Part shown: positions 26,122 to 37,146 of the stretch, in pieces | Layout of the letters: the number at the start of each line of letters is the position of its first letter | Numbering within the stretch: the stretch's first letter is position 1 | Origin: Phlyctochytrium arcticum | Taxonomy: Eukaryota; Chytridiomycota; Chytridiomycetes; Chytridiales; Chytridiaceae | DNA length: 64,000 nucleotides | Assembly: GCA_025602905.1 (NCBI GenBank) | Contig: JAHLKI010000038.1 | Span: 155,887 to 219,886, forward strand | Direction of reading: 5' to 3' | The notes under the pieces: generated by a model | Told to the model about the DNA's origin: nothing | Databases searched by the model: none | What the model saw: only the letters and a program-made list of their open reading frames with translations | Position numbers and translations under genes: made by a program

Positions 26122-26820
26122 ATGAAGACTACCGCAGCAATCTTTTTGGCCATCTTCGCCGTGTCAGCAACCACTGTCACCGCCAACCCCATCTCCGCCC
26201 GTGGGTCCGAGGACGAATTCCCTAGTGGTGACAAGGTCGACGGATGTCAGCTCTGGACCAACAAGTACAACAGCTACAAGAAGATGTGCTGCGACGACAA
26301 AGGCTGCAGCAATTGGCAAGACACCTATAACTTCGAGTGGGCCGAGTCCGCCAGAGAAGGACAGATCCACAAGTACGACAAGCCGGACGGAAACAACTGC
26401 CAACGGTACAGCAACGACCTTGACACCCGCAAAAAGTTGTGCTGCCCCGACCGCGGCTGCTCTGGATGGCAAAACACCAACGATCCCACCTTCCCCTTGA
26501 CCCGTCGTGGGTCCGAAGACGAGTTCCCCAGTGGCGACAAGGTCGACGGATGCCAGCTCTGGACCAACAAGTACAACAGCTACAAGAAGATGTGCTGCGA
26601 CGACAAAGGCTGCAGCAATTGGCAAGACACCTATAACTTCGAGTGGGCCGAGTCCGCCAGAGAAGGACAGATCCACAAGTACGACAAGCCGGACGGAAAC
26701 AACTGCCAACGGTACAGCAACGACCTTGACACCCGCAAAAAGTTGTGCTGCCCCGACCGCGGCTGCTCTGGATGGCAAAACACCAACGATCCCACCTTCC
26801 CCTTGACCAGTCGTGCTTAA
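26122..26820 (+). CDS. Cysteine-rich secreted protein with duplicated halves
   Basis: Single exon, 232 residues. Signal peptide MKTTAAIFLAIFAVSATTVTA, then NPISARG. The mature protein is two nearly identical 102-residue halves. Each half contains two related modules with the pattern Cys, about 12 residues, Cys-Cys, four residues, Cys, then a W-Q pair: GCQLWTNKYNSYKKMCC..GCSNWQDT and NCQRYSNDLDTRKKLCC..GCSGWQNT. The protein thus has four modules and 16 cysteines, all even in number per module, which suits disulfide-knotted extracellular domains. I do not recognise the family. The reverse strand shows long open frames here only because of base composition and the duplication. Confidence 0.85.
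   Translation: MKTTAAIFLAIFAVSATTVTANPISARGSEDEFPSGDKVDGCQLWTNKYNSYKKMCCDDKGCSNWQDTYNFEWAESAREGQIHKYDKPDGNNCQRYSNDLDTRKKLCCPDRGCSGWQNTNDPTFPLTRRGSEDEFPSGDKVDGCQLWTNKYNSYKKMCCDDKGCSNWQDTYNFEWAESAREGQIHKYDKPDGNNCQRYSNDLDTRKKLCCPDRGCSGWQNTNDPTFPLTSRA
26200..26505 (+). repeat. 306-bp tandem unit 1 within the cysteine-rich gene
   Basis: Begins at the CGT of RGSEDEF. Differs from unit 2 by only a few, mostly third-position, changes in the first about 55 bases and appears identical afterwards. Confidence 0.9.
26506..26811 (+). repeat. 306-bp tandem unit 2 within the cysteine-rich gene
   Basis: Exact in-frame continuation of unit 1, so the duplication keeps the reading frame and doubles the two-module block. 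Confidence 0.9.
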
Positions 26821-27723
26821 GAAGACAAGATGTCCGCTCGGTATAGCCCAAGTGGGAGACGATAGAGCATTATTTAGTTATTTAAGCGGTTGTGCAGTCC
26901 CTATTTTATTCATCTTTTGTTGTAGTATTCATATTGTTAGACTTTAAACTACACATTTTAGCCATTCATATTTTCTTACTGTCCACATTTCCGCCGCAAG
27001 TTATTGCTTCATGTCTTCGCGTACGGAAAGAATAGTCAAAATGCCAGGCTCAATTTCTGTGGGAAAAGGCCGCAATCATCTCAATTGGTCTGACCAGACC
27101 ACGTTGTCTTCACGATTTGCTAATGGTAACCCTCCATCGAACCAGGCGCTCCCTCTTTTTTCCCAGCGTTAGTACATCTGAAATCTTTCAATCTAAAAAA
27201 CAGCATGAAAGAACCCAATGACTGCGCAGCTGGCGCAGGTAGCTGACTGCCGACAAAATAAGCCTTACTACTATGCGCATGTGTATGAAGAGTCTTTTGG
27301 GGGAATCATCGAACCTGTGCACACCCAGATGCAAAAGGTTTATGAGCCTGAGGGGTCTCATGGAACCGCCGGCTGCGCACTCGCCCGTATCGGGGTTTTG
27401 TCCATGACATCTTGTCCAGATGCGCTCTTTCCGACCCTTCCCATCGGAGAAATCCTGATTTAGAAGAACACTGCACTCACGTTCTGGCGGGCGGGCGCTG
27501 TGCAAGATTGAAAAAAAATTGTCCGGGGAATAGTCATACATCGCAACCGAACCAAAAAATCGTAGACGATAGCACGTGTGTATTTAAAGCAAGAATAAAC
27601 TGAAGCGCATATCCAAAATGTAAAAAAGCATACAAGGAGCATAAGAAGGCAAGAGATAAACGTGGCACAAATCGGCCAGTATAAGGAAAGAAGGGTGTGC
27701 GGATTGAGGTTGAGAGGGAAAAT
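26821..27723. other. Intergenic, no gene seen
   Basis: 3' flanks of two convergent genes. Short frames in the region have no signal peptide, paralogue or family resemblance. Confidence 0.5.
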
Positions 27724-29987
27724 TTAGGAAATGTCTGTGCGCTCCTGGATCCGGTCCAGTCGCGCAATTTCTGAGACAACTGCATCATGAGCAGGGCCAT
27801 TGGACACGAGTGCTAGGATTCGCATCAGGCTCTCGCGGTATGTGTCAGCCTGTTGTGAAGTAGAAACCCCTCCTGAAGATGGGGCTTCCGGGATAGACAC
27901 GCGCTCAGCTTGGGGTGAATCTGTATTGGTGGGTCGTTGGTAGGCGTCGGCATCAATCTGATCGTGCGTCGGGTGGGGCATCGTGGCAGTTAGAGGTGTG
28001 TCCATGCCACCGGGCATGACAACCGCTGGGGGGCGCGTTCGGTGATTGACTTTGGTTTTGTGACGGTTGATGATGGAGCCATTGGCCGTGCTTTTTGCCG
28101 CGTTGGTTTTCGAAGGACGACCAAGGGTAATTCCGCCTGCATCCGGACTTCCAACTGTGAAAGCACGATCCAAAGAGCCAGTTGATTCAGTCAGATCCAG
28201 CGCACTGCCATGGTGGCTGAAAGGAGGGGAGGTAGCGAGGGCCGCCGAAGTCCCTAAATCCGGTCGGGCAAGATTTGATGTGGATGTGGAAGTGCCTTCT
28301 CCGTCAGAAAGCAGAGCATCAAGATCATTTGCCGTTACTCGCGGAACGGGTGCGTCCGCTTCGGACAAAAATTCTTGGAGGCGAGCTTCAACTTCGGCAG
28401 GTCGAGGCCGACCAGAGATTGAGCGCGGTTTCGAGGGTGAAAATCGGATGTCATTTGTCACATCCATGGCATCAACATGGGCAGATACTTCCGCAAAATC
28501 GGCATTTCTCGCTTCGGGCACGTTATCGCCGCTACCACCAGCGGCGGCGGCAGTTCCCGAGCTCTGTCCTCCATTAAGTAGGGTGGTGGCTACCACAGAT
28601 TCTTCTTCCACCTCATCTTCCTCATCCAATTCCGCAACATTTGCTTCCAAATTTGCCACTTGCCGGCACATAGGACACAAAAACATCACACCCGAGCCCA
28701 GCAAGGGAGTAACACATTTGTAATGGAAGCAATGTGAACACGGAGCAAGAAACAATGCCTGAAACGGTGAGATAGAGCATAGACAAATGCAGCAATCACT
28801 GGTGGCATCAGAGTGCGCAAGAGCGTCCGAGGCCGCTGTGGGTGAATCATCGCTAGTAGGGTTCATGGCAATAACCAGATTTTTGACTGCATTTCGGAGA
28901 CTATAGTCGAATACATGAATTAGAGACCATATCCCATTCGCTAAATGACCAAAAGCATACTTACCGGACGGGATTGTATTTTGGTTTGAAACCGACTTTG
29001 ACCGTCACGAAAACTTTGATCATAACGCACTTGTAAATCTCCTCTTGGCGCCCTTGGTAATCCACTCCCAGCTGGATAACATCGCCGTTTTTCAGCGGGT
29101 AAGGTATGCTTTCTTTGCCACTAGGCGAAAGGCGCAATCTGTTAAGAAAGGTGCCCGAAGATGATCCAACATCACGGAAAAAGACCTATTTTCATGTCTC
29201 AAAAAGACGCAATTTAGGGACTTTCAAAAAAAGGTCATACCTGGCCATCAACCCCAACCCAAATCTCGGCATGAGTTCGACTAACAACCTTGCTACGGAA
29301 TGCCACAAAGTCTGCCTTTCGTCGAACAATGGCAACATCCCGATCCAGCTCCATTGCATCCATTCCCAAGGCCTCTGCTGCCGCTTGCAGTGATGGCGTT
29401 GGTGCTGATCTTGACATTTGCGCTGTTCGGCCGGGGAGTACGGTAGAATCAACTTGAGCGGCCGCAGAATCTACCAGATCCATATCTGCAACTGGCGGTG
29501 ACCCCACTACAAACTCCATTTCCTCCACACCCTCTGCCACATTATTGGATTTATCGCCCCGGCTGCTTCGTGACTTTTCCTTTGCACCTTTGCTGCTGAT
29601 GTGACGATCAACTTTGCGTCCAATGCGGACAATCGATCCCGGACGCAGGTCTTTCTCGACTGGAGTAAAAGCAAAGGCGGTATAGCGATGTCTATCGGGA
29701 TGCGATGCCGAGGATGTTTGGGCAGGGCGATCCGAGTGGGGAAAGAGCTGGAGGCGCACGATTGTGGGTGGGTCGGTGCTAGCTGCCAGCGGGGTATTTG
29801 AACTTGCGGTTCCGGATTGAGCAGGCAGTTTGCCGGAGCGCGATGATGTATCGTTCAGCCTTAGGCGATGCGGTTCCCGGGTCCCATCATTGCCTTCTCC
29901 ATCTGCATTAAAGTGCTGGTGTTGCCCACCGTTTGACGCTCGCGGTGGGGTTGGAGGACGTGGCGACACTGGCATCCACTGATCCAT
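27724..29987 (-). CDS. DMA1: FHA-RING E3 ubiquitin ligase, Dma1/Dma2 type
   Basis: Phosphothreonine-binding ubiquitin ligase; in yeasts this family acts in septin and spindle-position control and mitotic exit. Exons in reverse order 29987-29241, 29185-28965 and 28900-27724 give 714 residues. The FHA domain spans residues about 110-310, with IVRIGRK, SRTHAEIW and DVGSSSGTFLNRLRL followed by the late strands KNGDVIQLGVDY and KCVMIKVFVTVKVG; the conserved Arg, Ser, His and Asn of FHA are all there. The C3H2C3 RING is near residue 355 (CCICLCSISPF, PCSHCFHYKCV, CPMC). The C-terminal 300 residues are low-complexity and longer than in yeast Dma1. A long Ser/Lys insert (SSKGAKEKSRSSRG) sits inside the FHA domain after its second strand. 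Confidence 0.9.
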
Positions 29988-32452
29988 GTCGCTTTGTTTG
30001 ACTGTCCGGTATCGGTTTGTTGGGGGTACAGTTGTGTCGTTGCCCGAGATAAACCGGGCCGTCCTTATTCGTTGTTGTTCCTTCGGAGCTGTCTTACTAG
30101 CGGATTGAGTGCGTTGCCTTGCAGGTCAAATGCCGTCAGCGGAAGTCGTTGCCCCCTTTGCCGGTAGTGGACCTGGGTGGCGGTATAAGCGGAGATTCAG
30201 CACTTTGCGAGCAACCTCCCAGCGTACAGTGTAAGACCGTTTCTCTCCTCTCGAAAATATACAATCTGTCTAGCTCCCTTTGGTCTCAAATCCCTCCACT
30301 AAAGCTCGATCTCGAATCCTGCATTTCTAGCGGCCGCAATGGTCGTGACCAATCAGAATAAACAAACCGTGGTGCGCAGCAGCGAAATCGAGGCCAAGTT
30401 TGGCGCGGAAGAGATCGATACGAATGCTCAACCTCAACTACTGTAAATCTTGAAGTCCTATCTTGGGGATCATGTCAGGAAGAGCTAGTGCATGAAGTTT
30501 TGTCTCCACGCGATGTGTTTCTCGCAAGATCGTGAAGGTATATTTTGAGTTCGATATGGTGTTTCCATTCATCAACTGATTTAGACTTGTAGATGGATAA
30601 AGCCTTCAAGTGAATTCAGGAATTCTGAATGCAATTGCATAAAAAAGTCAGCAGTGAGTGTTTGGGCAGATGCTAAGAGTACTAGCGGGAGCGCAGCTAT
30701 CTATTCGTACCCATTCACTTGCATGGCCCGCATCAAGAACCGGATTGTGGATCCCTCTGTAGCACCGCTTTTCGAATGTGCACGAGAATGAAGAAGCGTT
30801 GACCTGCGGACGTATTGCATTGAATTACACCACAAGCAATTGAAGGCAGTCGGTAAGCCAAAAAAACAATTCCACCACGGGTGCTGTGTCGGTATATACT
30901 TGCCTATGTCCATTTTTGTCCCAAAATATCTGCGCCAAAGAACCTATACTTACTGGTTCTGCCTGGGAGAGATTTGCTGAGGATTTCGAGCACACTTGAA
31001 CATGTCATTGAAGTCCAGCGCTAGACAAGGAAAGTATCAGGTTCATTCCAAACTTGAAGACCACGTAGAAGCAAACTCTGCACTGGACGATATGGTGAAA
31101 GATAGTATCGCTGGTTTGGAAGATTACACTGGGCCGAAAAGCAGAGATAGCAGAGTACGTGGAACATTTCCACTCTCCTTTCTAATGCGAGGTGGTCATT
31201 TTGCATCAAACCGATCGCTAGATCATTGTTGTTTTGCTTTACATCTTTACCGAAAGAATGTGCGCATCTATTCGTGACATATCGGATATTTTTGTCATCT
31301 AATGCCAGGAACGTAACCACATTGAGATGACGCCTCAACCTTCACTTCCCACCTCACAGTGGTGTCCTCCCGCACAAATTTCACACGTTGTATAACTGTT
31401 TCACTCAGTGTACCGCATAGACATCTTTCATGTGCTCGAAGATATATAGGGAGCCTTGAAGGACTTGGGGTAGAAAAAATGGAAATTCTCAATTATATGT
31501 GCCTTTTATCGACCTGAAAATCAAATCCAATCTTCTTAAGTATGTGACTTAGACAAATCCTGTGAATCTACTACCAGCACTCCCATCTCGTCATCGGTCC
31601 TCAACGCAACCCCCGACATGCCGCCCACATCCTCTTCGTCTTTCGGTCGCTCTTCCCAGGTATAGCAAAGCATGCCAGAAGCATGCGATGGTTTTCATAC
31701 CTCCTATCTAACACTGCATATCTGTCAAAGTAGAGAGCTTCCCAGTGCGACGTACAGATAATGATCAGACGTCATCAAAAAAGACCGAGGGTGATCATCA
31801 AGACCGCAACCTATCGATCGCGAAGTTGTCGGAGTAATTTTAGATGTTAGTGGCTAATGGCAGAACGAGAGACGAGCATGTTATCTAGCTGCCCAGTCCA
31901 CCAGACATTTGATAAAGTCTGCATTGCTGCACTTTTCTTCGGTCGTACATTATGATCGAAGTTTCCTTTCTCACGCTTGCTGTTTATTTACTGAGCCTGT
32001 GTGAAAACTGCAGAAATTTTTGTAATTCACCCAACATATCACTGTTGATTTTTTACTTTCAACTATTAATGCTAACGTGCTATCATTTTAGCCTAACGAT
32101 CTTGCGGTTTGACGCTGATCATTTGTTGGATACAAAGAGACAGCCCCCCACCGAAAGCAGAGGTAATCGGAATTTACCGGCGATGCATCAGTCGATTGAG
32201 TAACGTATCCCGGGAATACCCGTCGCAAATTTCTATATACGATCTTTTAACCCCAGTGAACCCACCTACCATCACCTTATATTTATGTATCATACAGGCG
32301 CTGGGGGCTATCCCGGTCGCCATTGCTCAAATATATCATCGGAAATTGAGCGAGCATCCAACGTTCTCACGCGCGAAACGACGCGTCAGGTCGGTCTACT
32401 CTTTAGAGCCAAAAACTCAAATTCTCGGAACACAGTTTCTTTGAGGGCAAAC
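29988..32452. other. Long intergenic stretch without a supported gene
   Basis: About 2.5 kb. I looked for continuations of the DMA1 gene, tRNA arms and relics of the S41 gene and saw none I could support. The stretch around 31920-32060 loosely resembles 35320-35480 (the CTTGCTGCACTTTTTT... sequence after the dead S41 copy), which may be a decayed 3' flank of an older S41 copy. Confidence 0.35.
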
Positions 32453-35181
32453 ATGGACCCGGTCCAAGTGGTGTGCTCATGAGTTACAGCCTGTGAATGA
32501 GCTTTATTACATATGTAGACCCGAGAAACATTGAAATACATGTTTGAAGGTTCCATCCGCCCAAAGATGATGTCCTCGTGAATTCTAGACCATCATCATG
32601 CTTCCTCAAGTACTTCTGGGTTTGTTGCTGGCAACAGCCTCTGTTTTTGCTCAAAAAAAACTCCCCGCAAGTTTACCGACGACAACGAGTTGGGCTTACT
32701 CAAAAACACCCGGAACAACTTTACGATGATTACCACAACCGCCCAAGATCGGGAAGACATCGCTGAACAGCGCTTGGAAATGATGAAGATCTATGTGAAT
32801 ACGGAGTTGAAATTAAAAAATTGTAAGCTAACATTCAGTCTATTTCTGCGGTCATGATGCGGTGCTCATTCTTTTCCGTGCTACTATCATATAGATGGGA
32901 TAGATGTCATGCAAGGCATTGAAAACATCGTGGCCAATGCTCGTTCGCTGTCAGACAAGGACTTCTTTTACGGTTTAGCCCTCCATGCCCTATCCCTTCG
33001 CGATCAACACAACAGTTTCGATATTCCCGGTGCTCATGGGTGCTACAACCTACAAATTCCCTACCAGCTGCAATTCATCGAAAGCCAAGATATTGAGAAT
33101 GACCCAAAACTGGCCGTTGCTTCTTTGCCACAAGATCCCGAACTTCGAGCAATCCTTCCACCCCAAATTTTCAACATAAACCCCGGTGACGAGCTATTGT
33201 CGATAGACGGGAAATCCTTCCGCAATTTTTACTTGTCGGTGCAGGATATGGCTAGTGGGTCGAATTTGTTTGGCGGATACCGCACCGCCAAAGACATGCT
33301 GGATAATCGCGCCTGCAACAAGTATCCCTTGCCGGAAAAGGACGAAGTCGAGTTAGTATTTCGGAGCAACCAGCAGAATGTCTCAGTAAAGGCGCCATAT
33401 ATATCAACGGCGACGTTAAATTGTCTTCGTAAAGCCCCTCGCCCTGCCAATGAATCCAGAACAGTTCAAGTTCCTCCACCCAATCCAGAAAATGCCAATG
33501 GTTTCAAGGCATTTCTGTTTCCACCCGAGAACAATTTCAATTTAACATTCCTCCCAGACGGCGATCTGTCCTTTATGACTTACGTTTCTAACGGATTCAA
33601 GTTGGGGTATATTCGTATGCCATCCTTCTCTGCCGCTGATGCTGACGTGCTGGTCGAGCAATTCAAGGCTATTTTGGTCAATGGGGTAGCCGATACGGAC
33701 GGTCTGGTGGTTGACACTCGGAACAACGGTGGGGGTAATGCGGGCGTGGCAGAAGCCATCCCCCAGTTTTTCACCTCAAACAAAATTGTGACAACCACTG
33801 TTCATATGGTGGTCAATCCGACCACTAAGCAGATGATTGTCGACCGCAACTTCTTGGGACCGGAGCAGCGTGCCGCGTTTCTCGAGACTCCCGCAAACGC
33901 GAACCTGACCAGTCCTATCCCTTTCTCACTGGGACTGCGGCCCAATATGGACGGACAAATGTACTTCAAGCCGGTCGCTATTCTCAATGATGCAGTGTGC
34001 TACTCAGCATGCGAGACGTTCTCGGCAGTTAACCAAGACAATGACGCGGCCATTATATTTGGAGAAGACGGTCAGACTGGAGGCGGCGGCGCAAATGTTT
34101 TTTTCCACAGTGGGATTGATCAGCAAGCCCCTGGTGTGCTCAAACGTCTTCCACTCGAGGCACCTACGGGAGGACGGCAGCGGGGTAACCTTTCCATGGC
34201 ACTTAGTTTCCGAGCTGTGATTCGGAGCGGAAAGAACAATGGAGTACCCATTGAGGATTTTGGAGTTTAATCAGATGTAATTGTTCGACCCGCTGCCCTT
34301 GAGATTACGGCGACGCTGAAGCAAAGTCCACAGCTGGATAAGATTGCCGAGCGATTGAAGGCAGAAAGCCAAGAGCGAGGACTGGGCAAAGTCAACTTTT
34401 CAAGTCCCACGGATCGTCGCCTAATTCCATCTTTGGTTATTCCGTTCATTTCTCCTGGATTTGACAGTTTCGAAGTCCTTGACGAAGAAGGCCAAATAGT
34501 CGCGCAAAAGAACATATCAGACCGCGATGCTCCCCAAACCCCTCAAAACATCAGTGCACCCTGTTCAGTTCCACGGGGTACAGCTCGGTATACTATTATC
34601 GGCTACCGGGGAGGAAGACCGGCCATGCAAACCAAGCGCGAGATTTCCATTATTCCTCCTGATGCGCAAATCCCTACTCTCACCAAAGGATCATCCGTCA
34701 AATGCGCAGCCGGGGCGCCCTTTGTCGGCATCTACAACAATCAAGCCAGAGGAAATGGCGGTCAGGTTCTCCCGAGGACCTCTGCCAACAAGGGCTTCCA
34801 AATAACCCCCGAGGCCATCACCCTGCGCACAGCTCCAGGTGACACGGTCGATACGAACTTTGCCTGCTTCGTACGGATCCCTGCAGACGCTCAAGCAAAA
34901 CTCTCCTTGGACACTAGCATTCAGACTAACGGTGGTTTCCCCGGCAGTTTCCGCATCCTTGCCCGTCCCCTGGTTAGCGATGGCCTTTTCAACTTGACCG
35001 CCGATTTGAACAGTCTCGTTTCAGCGCCAGAGGAAACGAAGGAACACAAAAGTTTTCTTTCGACCTGGCCAACAGTACCCGAGGATTCAGCAGCGTGTAC
35101 GAGATTAGTTTCGCGTATAGGAACTTGGGAGCACTGAATTACACGAGCATCGCCCTGAGCAACATTTTAGTCTCCGGATGA
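32453..35181 (+). repeat. Direct duplication, copy 1 (S41 peptidase region)
   Basis: Matches 37147-39863 at an offset of about 4.69 kb, starting at ATGGACCCGGTCCAAGT upstream of the gene. From about 32541 to 34200 the two copies look identical apart from one A; outside this tract there are frequent differences. Confidence 0.95.
32598..35181 (+). pseudogene. Dead copy of the secreted S41 peptidase gene
   Basis: Aligned with the intact gene at 37290-39863 it carries three lesions. First, the A-run in the signal-peptide exon has 8 A (32653-32660) instead of 9, which shifts frame after MLPQVLLGLLLATASVFAQ. Second, AAG-CCA of the intact copy is TAA-TCA at 34268-34273, a stop after IEDFGV. Third, one T is missing in the T-run at 35018-35021, shifting the last about 50 codons. 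A 12-bp in-frame insertion (GSFR region, about 34940) is also present. The exon-intron structure (GTAAGC donor, TAG acceptor) is preserved. The central 453-codon block is still open and identical to the intact copy, so a short product from an internal ATG (32909) cannot be excluded. Confidence 0.9.
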
Positions 35182-37146
35182 ATGAAAGTTATAAGTAGAG
35201 ATTCGTGCTTGGCGGAGTGGTGGGTCATCCCTGAAGCACTACATAAACCTATATGGGCGTAATTCTCTTTTGCCTTTGCTGTGTTTGCTGTCATCCTACT
35301 TTCTTTTCGCTGTCTTGCTGCACTTTTTTTTTGTCTTACATGTATGATCCAATTATCCTTTCTTGCTACACGTTTCTGTTTGCCTGACATCTGTTTCTTT
35401 ACCTACCCTGTAGGACTCAATACGTTTATTCTGTTCGCCTTTCTTTGGATTTTTTCATTTTCTCAAAGCGCAAATGCACAAGTACAGTACACTAATGTGA
35501 CTGATTATAGTATTGACTCCGTCTCATCTCCGTAGGCCTGTATCATCATCCATGGGCACGATGGAATAGTTATTTGCATGTATTTTTCGTAGGCAGTTGA
35601 GACCTGGCAGTTAAATTTCACATCTACTCGTCCATTTGTCAAGACATTATTGAAAAGGCTCTAATCGGAATTGCTTAAACATTGTGTCCCTGGCATCCCT
35701 CTTAGTCCCTCTCAGATGTACACCCGCTGAATATCTTCTTGGGCATTGAACAGATCGCAGGTCTTTCCACGCCCACCCTTTTACCTTTTATTACCATTTC
35801 CTTTTACAGGTGTCGATACATATCTCATAAAGGGGGAGCAGTAACCCGCAAATACACACAAGTTGCCATACGGACGGATGACGGAACAAGCTATAAAACA
35901 TTTCAGCAGAAGCAGAACCGACAGAGGCATAAATGCAAAACACGACTGGAACCTATAAGTCTCTAGTAGGAGGCAACGAAATTGGGTGTCACACTCCCCA
36001 ATCAAACGCGTGATTCATGGCAGGACCTCATCCTGAGGAAATCAATCATGCCAACGGACAGCTTGCAAGAGACACGGACAGAACTAAGTAAGAAATCTGC
36101 CGTCCGAACCAATAAAAAAAATTGGAACGCCACTTCAAAAATTATCTGCAACGAAATGTGAATGTGTGGGCGGCCAGAGGATATCTCAGGATTTCCCAGG
36201 CTAAATAGCAGCAGTCAAGGATTCTACAAAGCATCATATCTGGCTGGGCATCTGCAACTTTTTCACCTTTGAGTAGAGAGAAATATACAGGAGCTGTTGC
36301 GCGAACGCAACGCCTCCCACTACCAAAGATTATCCGATCACTCTGAGCCCGAAGACTCAGGTGAGCAAAGACCTCCGAACTGGTGTGCAATGTCGGGAAT
36401 CCTCACTAGCCGCCGCCTGCTTGAGGGCAGACAGCTTTCAGGGTAAGTATGGGAAATCCACCGACGGGGGCCGGGCCTGCGCTCTCTTTTATGCTGGACG
36501 GGCACATCTTGTGGGATTGTGAATAAGTCACACTCCTACTAGCTTGTGGACAAGTCACATTTCTACTGAAACATGGTTAAAATTCTACGTTTCTTCTCCC
36601 CTTATTGACAATTGGGAGAGAAATCTAGTTTCGGTCTGTTGCAAATCTCGATGTTACGACACCTTTGTGGTTGTTTGGTCGGTTGCCGTGGAGGTCCACA
36701 GTAAACCCAATTGGAATGCGTGGATTAATTTAATGAATAAAGACAAGACCAGGGAAACGCTGATGGGCAACAGATTCAAACACTTCCAGCATTTTATACA
36801 TGCATAATTTTGTCAAGGGTCCTATTCTTCGCAGTATTTTGGGCCGGCTAATATTCATTCTTGACAAATAAAACACCTTGCGGTCGGGTGAAGCAAATGG
36901 AGGGGTAAAAATAAGGTAGAGGAAACTGTGGATTTTACTAGTCTTGGTTTCCCCTATTGGTCCCCTTGCAGTTAGTGTGCCCTGGATCTACTTCAGTTAC
37001 TTGAAACGTTCTCACGCACGTTCGACGCGGACGCGTTGGGACGCGTTGGTCTACTCTTTGGACGATCTAAAGCAACTGTGCCGCACTTGAAATGAAGCTT
37101 CGCCGACATTGGCCCAACTATCCAAGCACTGTTTCACTCGAGGAAG
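35182..37146. other. Spacer between the S41 copies
   Basis: About 2 kb of AT-rich sequence with no supported gene. A small tandem GACGCGTTGG repeat lies at about 37029-37048 just before copy 2. Confidence 0.45.

Noticed and set aside
26164..26851. Two minus-strand open frames of over 200 codons opposite the cysteine-rich gene
   Set aside because: They exist because of the duplication and biased composition; the plus strand has a signal peptide, TATA box and patterned cysteines.
28067..28723. Plus-strand 218-codon frame inside the DMA1 exon
   Set aside because: Antisense shadow of a real coding exon with clear FHA and RING domains on the other strand.
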